From Bacillota bacterium (lineage in GTDB: Bacteria; Bacillota_I; Bacilli_A; Izemoplasmatales; Hujiaoplasmataceae): a DNA stretch of 64,000 nt. Shown piece after piece: positions 57,901-64,000 of this stretch. The stretch covers positions 41,737-105,736 of the forward strand of contig JAHIRM010000050.1 of NCBI GenBank assembly GCA_018818595.1. Reading direction: 5' to 3'. The translations under genes and the position numbers were made by a program. The notes beneath the pieces were generated by a model. The model ran no database searches. It worked only from the letters and a program-made list of their open reading frames with translations, and was not told where the DNA came from. Numbering within the stretch: position 1 is the first letter of the stretch; each line of letters opens with the position of its first letter.

Positions 57901-59097
57901 ATGAGACAATTTATCAAATTCTTAAAACAAAAAACTTATTTATTTGTGGCTATTATGACACTTATACTTTCTTTAATTTTTGCAGGGGGAACCCTACTCT
58001 TTTTTAATATCCAAAATGATATAGATCTGACTAGTCTTGGATTTATTTATCTTGGAAATTATTCGACTGATGAATATGATTCGGTTTTGAGTGAAAACAT
58101 CGCTTCATGGAAGACCTCTTCAGAATATACGATTTTTTTTCAAGAATATGAGTTGGAAATCAATTTAACTTATTTTTATTTTGATTTAGAACAGACGCTT
58201 CTTTCCATAACAAAAAACACTGAAAATGTTGCTTACTTTAGTCTAACCATGGAAAATCAAATCGCTCTTGAAAACGATTTAATAGATCAATTTTCAGAAA
58301 CAACAATCGCTCAGATAAATTTTGATGCTTTTCTACTTGATTTAAATCAAGATATGATGAATTTGTCGCGAATTAAGACATACGATTTGCGTGATTATCT
58401 TGATGAATATTTTGCTTTAAGCGTGATAAATGAAATTGAAGTGACCCAAATCAACGAAGAAGATATAAATGAAATCACACAAGCAGTGAGTAGCATCGTG
58501 ATTTTTGCTAACCAACGATTTTCTTTGCTAAATGAATTATTAAGTTATGACTTAAGCAATGAACAAATGAGTATCATTGCATCAGGAATTCAAGAACTTA
58601 CCTTGCAAACTAATTTTACTGAATTTAATTTCTTAGAATATCTTGAAATGCCCGAATGGGCGTCTCTTGGCAAAAACGTACGAATTCTTGAAATGAATCA
58701 ATTCGATTTTTCTTTTTACAATCCACTTGAAGAAGATTTTTTGATTGTAATCGAACAAAAAGATGATTTAACTTTAACCTTTCAATTAAAAGGATTTCCT
58801 TATATCACGACGTTTACAATTTCTTCTGAACTTGTAACCGTCACGCCTTTTCATACCATCGTTTTAAATAATGATTTAATTGATGAGTTTACTCCTTTAG
58901 TGACTATTACAGAAACCGATACAGAATATGTATATTCTCTTTTAGTACAATCTGGAGTGAATGGAAATGTCACGTCAATTTATCGAACTTCTATAAATCT
59001 ATTTGGAGAAGAAATAATCTCTAAATTATATGATTGTCAAATTGCTTCAGTAAATGAAATATATTATGAAAATATAGTTTTGAAAGGAAGCGATTAA
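57901..59097 (+). CDS. Membrane-anchored protein of unknown family at the head of the pilus operon
   Basis: 398 residues. One N-terminal membrane helix (about 15-37, YLFVAIMTLILSLIFAGGTLL) after a basic stretch, leaving a long acidic, Leu/Ile/Asn-rich extracytoplasmic part with no Cys until the C-terminus (YDCQIAS). No family recognised. AAGAGGTGG precedes ATG 57901; pilB starts two bases after its stop, so it is almost certainly part of the pilus system, perhaps an alignment or tip-assembly protein specific to this lineage. Confidence 0.65.
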   Translation: MRQFIKFLKQKTYLFVAIMTLILSLIFAGGTLLFFNIQNDIDLTSLGFIYLGNYSTDEYDSVLSENIASWKTSSEYTIFFQEYELEINLTYFYFDLEQTLLSITKNTENVAYFSLTMENQIALENDLIDQFSETTIAQINFDAFLLDLNQDMMNLSRIKTYDLRDYLDEYFALSVINEIEVTQINEEDINEITQAVSSIVIFANQRFSLLNELLSYDLSNEQMSIIASGIQELTLQTNFTEFNFLEYLEMPEWASLGKNVRILEMNQFDFSFYNPLEEDFLIVIEQKDDLTLTFQLKGFPYITTFTISSELVTVTPFHTIVLNNDLIDEFTPLVTITETDTEYVYSLLVQSGVNGNVTSIYRTSINLFGEEIISKLYDCQIASVNEIYYENIVLKGSD

Positions 59098-59099
59098 GG

Positions 59100-60755
59100 A
59101 TGGCTTTAAAGCGTATAGGAGATGTTTTACTTCAAGAAAAAGTCATTACCAAAGAACAAATTAAAGATGCCTTAAGCAAACAAACGATTGATGAGCGATT
59201 GGGTGAAACTTTAATTCGTTTAGAATACACAACCGAAAACCAAATTTTAAAGGCATTAGAAAATTCAACAGGAGTTGAACGAGTTTCTCTTGCAAATTAT
59301 ACGATTGATGAACATGCTCTATCTTTAGTCGAAGAGTCTTTTTGTAGGAGGAACAATATCATTCCTTTAAGAATAGTCGGATCCAAAATTTATTTTGCAA
59401 CCTATGATCCGTTAGATTTTTCTGTGTTTGAAGAACTAAGAGTTTTAACTGGTTACAGGCCTAAAGCGTTTTCTTCACCTAAAAATGAAATTATAACTCA
59501 AATAGAAAAATATTATGGATTTACTCGTACTTTAGAAGCTTTGGGTGTGAAACAAGATGTGTTAGTGGAAGAAGCTGAAGAAGAGTCCGATATATTTGAC
59601 GATACACCAATGATTAAACTCGTGAATCAAATTTTAGCATCCGCTGTTTTTCAAAGAGCGAGTGATATTCATATTGACCCACTTGATGATAAGATTTTAG
59701 TAAGATATCGAATTGATGGAGTTTTAGATGTTGTAAGAGAATTTCCAATTAGAATCTTAAATCAAATGATTAGTCGGATTAAAGTAATGTCTGGAATGGA
59801 CATTACAGAAACCAGAATTCCTCAAGATGGCCGAATTCAAACACTTGTTCAACATAAAAATATCGATTTACGTATTTCGACACTTCCAACCGTAAGAGGA
59901 GAAAAGGTTGTTATGCGTATTTTGGATTTATCCGGATCCATGAATAAAATTAAATCACTAGGATTTGATGAAAAAGAAGAAGCATTGGTTCGAAAAATGA
60001 TTGAAAAACCAAACGGAATTATTCTTGTTAGTGGACCAACTGGTTCAGGCAAAACGACGACACTTTATGCTTGCTTAAATGAACTTAATCAACCAGATGT
60101 CAACATTGTCACGGTTGAAGATCCCGTAGAAATTAAAGTTCAAGGAATCAATCAAGTTCAAGTACATCCTGATGTCAATCTGACTTTTGCAAATGCACTT
60201 CGCTCTATTTTAAGACAAGATCCTAATATTATTATGATTGGTGAAATTCGAGACGTTGAGACCGCTGAAATTTCGATTAGAGCGTCTTTAACAGGGCATT
60301 TAGTATTATCAACGATTCATACGAATAATGCCATTAAAACCATTACTCGCTTGCTTGACATGCAAATTGAACCTTTCTTGATTGCTTCTTCACTTTCTGG
60401 AGTTGTTTCACAAAGACTAGTCAGACGTTTATGTACTGAATGTAGTTATGAAGAAACACCATCTCCAAGTGAAATTGAGATTCTTAAAAAATATGGCATG
60501 AACGTAACTCACATAAAGAGAGCAAAAGGGTGCCCTTCCTGTAATTACAAAGGATATGCTGGACGAATTGGGATTTTCGAAGTATTGCCTGTATCCAAAT
60601 CCATGCAAATGTTGATTTCTAAAAACGCAAATATAGTTGAACTTGAAAATGAAGCGAAAAAATTAGGGATGACTTCTATTTTAGATGCTGGACTTGAAAA
60701 AGTGAAACAAGGAATTACTACGCTTGAAGAAGTATTAAAAGTCGCAACGGAATAG
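59100..60755 (+). CDS. pilB: Type IV pilus assembly ATPase PilB (GspE family)
   Basis: Hexameric cytosolic ATPase that drives pilus extension; 551 residues. N-terminal MshEN/GspE-N domain (about 1-145), Walker A GPTGSGKTTTLY (about 311-322), Asp box EDPVEIK (about 340), Walker B MIGEIRDVETAEISIRAS (about 379-396), His box HLVLSTIHTN (about 400-409), and the Zn-type tetracysteine CTECS (about 445) with CPSCNYKG (about 479-486). Those features mark PilB/GspE rather than PilT. Follows the unknown anchored protein and precedes pilC. Confidence 0.94.
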   Translation: MALKRIGDVLLQEKVITKEQIKDALSKQTIDERLGETLIRLEYTTENQILKALENSTGVERVSLANYTIDEHALSLVEESFCRRNNIIPLRIVGSKIYFATYDPLDFSVFEELRVLTGYRPKAFSSPKNEIITQIEKYYGFTRTLEALGVKQDVLVEEAEEESDIFDDTPMIKLVNQILASAVFQRASDIHIDPLDDKILVRYRIDGVLDVVREFPIRILNQMISRIKVMSGMDITETRIPQDGRIQTLVQHKNIDLRISTLPTVRGEKVVMRILDLSGSMNKIKSLGFDEKEEALVRKMIEKPNGIILVSGPTGSGKTTTLYACLNELNQPDVNIVTVEDPVEIKVQGINQVQVHPDVNLTFANALRSILRQDPNIIMIGEIRDVETAEISIRASLTGHLVLSTIHTNNAIKTITRLLDMQIEPFLIASSLSGVVSQRLVRRLCTECSYEETPSPSEIEILKKYGMNVTHIKRAKGCPSCNYKGYAGRIGIFEVLPVSKSMQMLISKNANIVELENEAKKLGMTSILDAGLEKVKQGITTLEEVLKVATE

Positions 60756-60767
60756 GAGGAAAGTCTA

Positions 60768-61988
60768 TTGGAACTCCGAAATTTTAAGTATATTGCAATA
60801 AATGCAGAAGGAAAACCAATCAAAGGCCGAATAGAAGCTTTAAATCGAGCTATTTGTTTGAAATACTTGCGTGCAAAAAATTATGAAGAAATTCGTTTAA
60901 CTGAATACAAAAGCATTCTTTCAAAATTAGATCAAATATCTTTTGGCAGTATTATTAAAACAAAACAATTAATCTTTTTTTTGAAACAAGTTGGTGCATT
61001 GTTAAATGCAGGAGTTAAATTACTTCCAACTCTTGAATTGTTAGCACTTCAACAAGAAAACAGATTGTTAAGAAAATTGTTTTTCGAACTGTATCAAAAT
61101 GTCTATAATGGTTTTTCTTTTTCAATTGCACTGTCAAAAAGGCCTAAAGAATTTCCGAATTTACTAGTACAAATGGTAGAGGTCGGAGAAATGTCAGGAG
61201 ATTTGGCAAATACAATTAGCAAAATGGCTGATTATTATGATTATCAAATGAAAATTTCTACTCAAATCAAAGGCGCGATTAGAATGCCTGTAATTTACTT
61301 ATTCTTTGCAATTGTAATTTCCATTGGAATGTTACTATTTGTTTTTCCAAATATCACAGATTTATTTGCCTCTTTTGAAGGAGCGAAGCTTCCAGCAATT
61401 ACTCAGTTTTTTATAGATACAGGTCAATTTATGGCTCATTATGCTTTGTATATCTTTGGAGGACTGTTTTTGATTGTTGCTTTCTTATATATTTTAAACA
61501 AAAAAAACAAAGCATTTCATTATTTTGTTTCATACCTGTTATTAAAATTACCGATTTTTGGTAAACTTATTCGCATGAACAATCAAATACTCATGGCAAA
61601 TTCTCTTGCTCAAATGATGTCAAATGGCATTAATTCTATGAAAGCACTAAATACAGTTAGAAACATACTATCTAATGTGGTTTATAAAAACGTCATTAGT
61701 AAGACCTTAATTTACATAGAAGATGAGCGACCCTTCTCAAAGGCTTTTGAAGAGAGTAACTTTATTGACCCCATTATGGCGCATATGATTTCTACAGGAG
61801 AACGCACAGGAGATATTCCAAAATTGATGGAAAATCTGTCTAGTTATTATAGTGGAATCACTGAATTACGAGTAGAACAATTAAAAAATGCCATTCAACC
61901 CATTCTATTATTACTTGTTTATGCAATCGTTGGAATGATGATTTTAGCGTTGATGCTTCCTATGTTGTCTCTTGGAGGACAAATTTAG
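60768..61988 (+). CDS. pilC: Type IV pilus inner-membrane platform protein PilC (GspF family)
   Basis: 406 residues with two GspF-type repeats. The first includes FFLKQVGALLNAGVKLLPTL (about 66-85) and ends in a helix pair near 170-195; the second begins with NNQILMANSLAQMMSNGINS (about 269-288) and VNGxRTGD-like TGERTGDIPKLMENLS (about 343-358). Three membrane helices. AGGAGG precedes the TTG start at 60768. Works with PilB as the motor platform. Confidence 0.93.
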   Translation: MELRNFKYIAINAEGKPIKGRIEALNRAICLKYLRAKNYEEIRLTEYKSILSKLDQISFGSIIKTKQLIFFLKQVGALLNAGVKLLPTLELLALQQENRLLRKLFFELYQNVYNGFSFSIALSKRPKEFPNLLVQMVEVGEMSGDLANTISKMADYYDYQMKISTQIKGAIRMPVIYLFFAIVISIGMLLFVFPNITDLFASFEGAKLPAITQFFIDTGQFMAHYALYIFGGLFLIVAFLYILNKKNKAFHYFVSYLLLKLPIFGKLIRMNNQILMANSLAQMMSNGINSMKALNTVRNILSNVVYKNVISKTLIYIEDERPFSKAFEESNFIDPIMAHMISTGERTGDIPKLMENLSSYYSGITELRVEQLKNAIQPILLLLVYAIVGMMILALMLPMLSLGGQI

Positions 61989-62016
61989 ATAATTTAATGA
62001 GAAAACGCCTAGATTA

Positions 62017-62044
62017 TTGACATATTAATTTACTGTGATACAAT
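62017..62044 (+). promoter_or_regulatory. Strong promoter of the major pilin gene
   Basis: TTGACA (62017-62022), 16-base spacer, TACAAT (62039-62044) with upstream TG: a consensus -35 plus extended -10. Gives the pilin gene its own high expression within the operon. Confidence 0.8.
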
Positions 62045-62080
62045 TAAACTAGAACCAAATAATAAAGGAGGATATATATT

Positions 62081-62449
62081 ATGATTCGTGCTCTAAAAAA
62101 TAGAAAAGGTGTTACTTTAGTAGAACTATTAGCTGTTATTGTAATTCTAGCTATTATTGCAGCCATTGCTGTACCTACTATTGGTGGATTAATCTCAAAT
62201 CAACGTGAAAAAGCTGCAGGCCTTTCATATGATGCAGTAATAGAAGCTGCTGATTATTATATTTTAGATGTTGCCACTTTAGTTGAAGACGATGAATTTA
62301 CTCTTGCAGATGTCATTACAAATGGTAATTTAGATGCAAATCCATTTGATGGTGCTCCTGCTGTTACATTTACTGTTGGCGCAAATGGTACATTTACTAT
62401 TACGGACCCGGCAGAGCTTACAATTGATGACTTTGTTGTATTTCCTTAA
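62081..62449 (+). CDS. Type IV major pilin
   Basis: 122 residues. Prepilin signal NRKGVTLVELLAVIVILAII (about 7-26), with Glu+5 in the mature protein, then a Pro at the expected kink (AAIAVPTIGG) and a small acidic Ala/Thr/Asp-rich head. No Cys, so no disulfide loop. AAAGGAGG upstream and a dedicated strong promoter mark it as the main structural pilin. It is separated from the prepilin peptidase gene by a weak hairpin and a possible promoter. Confidence 0.92.
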   Translation: MIRALKNRKGVTLVELLAVIVILAIIAAIAVPTIGGLISNQREKAAGLSYDAVIEAADYYILDVATLVEDDEFTLADVITNGNLDANPFDGAPAVTFTVGANGTFTITDPAELTIDDFVVFP

Positions 62450-62485
62450 AAATTTAATTTAGTTTTTTTTAAAAGTACAATAATT

Positions 62486-62520
62486 AGGAGGTTATTCTTA
62501 AACTGGATGCCTCCTTTTTG
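62486..62520 (+). terminator. Weak terminator after the major pilin gene
   Basis: AGGAGG (62486-62491) pairs with CCTCCT (62510-62515) around an 18-base loop, followed by TTTT. Likely partial read-through into the peptidase gene. The 235-base gap also holds a TATAAT at 62604-62609 that may start a transcript. Confidence 0.5.
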
Positions 62521-62684
62521 TATGTAAAACATAGAATTAACCATCGTTGTAAATCAGTAAAAGATTTTTTCTGTTTTGCATTTAGTTCTTTGCTAAAATA
62601 TAGTATAATAACACTAGGAATTAGTGTTTTGTAATATTCCAATAATTGAAATTATGAAAAGGAGAAACCAGTAAGAGTGTATTA

Positions 62685-63458
62685 TTGCTTATTGTAAACA
62701 ACCATATGATTATAGTATATTCCATTCTGATTTTTTTTATGGGAATGTTATTCAGTTCTTTTTTTCACTTAATGGCAGAGAGATTACCAAAAAACGAAAC
62801 TCTTTTAGGCAGAAGTTATTGTCTGGATTGCAAAGAAAAATTACGATTAATTGATGTTTTTCCTTTAATTGGTTATTTGATAAATAAGGGAAAATGCCAT
62901 TACTGCAAATCCAAAATTTCTTTTTACTATCCCCTTGTAGAAGTTCTAGGAGGAGCAATTTTTGTAGTAGCATACTTACTAATTGGGTTTAAAATCGAAT
63001 TGTTGATAGCTTATGTATTCATTTCGGTTTTGATGATTGAGTCCATTTCTGATGCTATATACCAAATTGTTATTGATAAAATATGGATAATTGGGTTGAT
63101 TCCACTTGTTGTTATACGAATCATTGAAAAACAATATTTTCAATATTTACTTTCAAGTGCTATAATGTTTTCATTATTATTTATCATTGCAGTACTTGGA
63201 AAACTTGCTTTTAAAAAAGATGCACTTGGTGGTGGAGATATTAAGTTATACATTTTCATTGGATTTTGTTTGACTTGGCCACAAGGATTACTTTCTTTGT
63301 TTATCGCTTCTTTTGTAGGAGTAATTTATGGTTTGCTCCAAAAACGAAAATCTGAAACAACAATTACACTTGTACCGTTTATTTTTTTAGGAGTTCTCCT
63401 TTCATATTTTTGGGGAAATGATATACTGAATTGGTATCTTAACTTATTGGGGATGTGA
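62685..63458 (+). CDS. pilD: Prepilin peptidase (leader peptidase/N-methyltransferase)
   Basis: Polytopic aspartic protease that cleaves and methylates prepilins. 257 residues from TTG 62685, or 250 from ATG 62706, which gives the common start MIIVYSILIFFMGMLFSSF; neither has a well-spaced ribosome site, while AAAAGGAG (62657-62664) is about 20 bases upstream of the TTG. The N-terminal cytosolic domain has both CxxC pairs (CLDCKEKL and CHYCKSKI), and the catalytic Asp pair is in ESISDAIYQIV (about 120) and LGGGDIKLYIF (about 182). Serves all four pilins here. Confidence 0.9.
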   Translation: MLIVNNHMIIVYSILIFFMGMLFSSFFHLMAERLPKNETLLGRSYCLDCKEKLRLIDVFPLIGYLINKGKCHYCKSKISFYYPLVEVLGGAIFVVAYLLIGFKIELLIAYVFISVLMIESISDAIYQIVIDKIWIIGLIPLVVIRIIEKQYFQYLLSSAIMFSLLFIIAVLGKLAFKKDALGGGDIKLYIFIGFCLTWPQGLLSLFIASFVGVIYGLLQKRKSETTITLVPFIFLGVLLSYFWGNDILNWYLNLLGM

Positions 63459-63463
63459 TAGAA

Positions 63464-64000
63464 ATGGCACATAAAAAATCTGATTTTAATATTTTCTTTA
63501 GTGATGATCAAATTGGATTTTATCAGCAAAAAAAGGCATCAGAACAACCCATTTTTGGTTCTTTAGAGTTAGAAAAAGGAGTTATCGTTCAAGGCCATAT
63601 TTTAGATCCGGAATCACTTTTAAGTACACTAAAAAAGATTTATAAACAATATAAAATCAAACCAAAAAGTGTTAAAATGATGCTTCATGATCAAAACATA
63701 TTAATTAGAGAAATCACTGTAAAAAAAGAAAGTTTACAAAGATTGACCATTGAAGAATATATTCAAACCGAAAAAGGAAAATCTCTTCATTTTCCGTTTG
63801 AAAAATCAATTATCTCTCATTACGTTCGTTTAGAAACAGAGGATAGTTTTTCGGTATTACTATTTATCGCAGATGAGAATTTGTTAAACGATTATCATGA
63901 TGTGTTTGATTATCTTAAAGTGAAAGAAATTTCGTTTGATCTACCGTCGCTAGCTTTATATAATTTCTATGTTGAAAAAACAAAAACAGATATTGAAAAT
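63464..64000 (+). CDS. PilM-like pilus assembly protein (partial, cut by window end)
   Basis: From ATG 63464, which starts five bases after the peptidase stop (with GATAG only as ribosome site), the frame stays open for 179 codons to the window edge. The product begins MAHKKSDFNIFFSDDQIGFY and contains KPKSVKMMLHDQNILIREIT (about 68-87) and YIQTEKGKSLHFPFEKSII (about 101-119), which fits the actin-like PilM fold of cytosolic pilus-alignment proteins (SSDxIG-x start, then the 'I-R-x-I' strand and a helix ending in x-HFPF). Assignment rests on position after pilD and these patterns. Confidence 0.7.
   Translation, partial: MAHKKSDFNIFFSDDQIGFYQQKKASEQPIFGSLELEKGVIVQGHILDPESLLSTLKKIYKQYKIKPKSVKMMLHDQNILIREITVKKESLQRLTIEEYIQTEKGKSLHFPFEKSIISHYVRLETEDSFSVLLFIADENLLNDYHDVFDYLKVKEISFDLPSLALYNFYVEKTKTDIEN

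Noticed and set aside
62677..62697. Seven-codon ORF from GTG 62677 ahead of the prepilin peptidase
   Set aside because: Spacing to AAAAGGAG is long and the codons are unremarkable; it overlaps the likely TTG start and is not supportable as a gene.

Overview
The window comes from a low-GC, AT-rich bacterium using the standard stop codons (TAA, TAG and TGA all end genes; no gene needs TGA read as Trp). Strong AGGAGG-type ribosome sites, frequent TTG/GTG starts, TGATATAAT-type extended -10 boxes, a class III (Bacillota-type) fructose-bisphosphatase and tRNA genes with encoded CCA all point to Bacillota or a free-living relative of the Mollicutes (Izemoplasma/Haloplasma-like). That placement is inference: no rRNA or ribosomal protein gene is present to fix it. 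The many oxygen-sensitive enzyme families (two radical SAM proteins, molybdenum hydroxylases, ferredoxin-type oxidoreductase) suggest an anaerobe.

Region 1 (1-4.8 kb): tail of a CorA-type Mg2+ transporter, fructose-1,6-bisphosphatase, a PfkB sugar kinase broken by one in-frame TAG, and a cytosolic 5'-nucleotidase-like phosphoesterase. Region 2 (4.9-24.9 kb): a 20-kb co-directional operon for purine/urate breakdown. It encodes two complete three-subunit molybdenum hydroxylases, MocA- and XdhC-like cofactor proteins, a hydantoinase, SsnA, a PreA-like flavin/Fe-S protein, adenine deaminase, two PLP enzymes, YgeY and a YgeW-like carbamoyltransferase. The likely flow is adenine/guanine to hypoxanthine/xanthine to urate-like oxopurines, ring opening, then ureido-amino acids to carbamoyl phosphate, ammonia and a C3 acid. 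The set lacks recognisable YgfK and YgeX; the PreA-like protein and the two PLP enzymes are natural candidates to replace them. Guanine deaminase lies just downstream on the other strand.

Region 3 (24.9-39.9 kb): housekeeping and accessory genes: thpR, guaD, exoA, an arsenic operon (YraQ-type permease, mini-thioredoxin, Acr3, ArsC), TraX-like protein, Nnr, a CASTOR/POLLUX-type channel, a gamma-carbonic-anhydrase-like protein, an HD hydrolase, then a radical SAM / signal-peptidase-like / nucleotidyltransferase cassette and a large repeat-rich lipoprotein. Region 4 (39.9-49.1 kb): MFS transporter, tRNA-Pro(GGG), a membrane-anchored surface protein with MscS, tRNA-Val(GAC), two flavoproteins and glutamine synthetase.

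Region 5 (49.2-54.3 kb): a strong promoter drives a radical SAM/SPASM protein followed by a secreted protein of unknown family; a membrane protein and a SagB-type dehydrogenase follow. This resembles a peptide/protein-modification locus and is the least explained part of the window. Region 6 (54.4-64 kb): a second PfkB-family kinase, then a type IV pilus locus with three pilin-like genes on the minus strand diverging from a plus-strand run of an unknown anchored protein, pilB, pilC, major pilin, prepilin peptidase and a pilM-like gene cut by the window edge. No CRISPR array, insertion sequence, rRNA or phage gene was seen.
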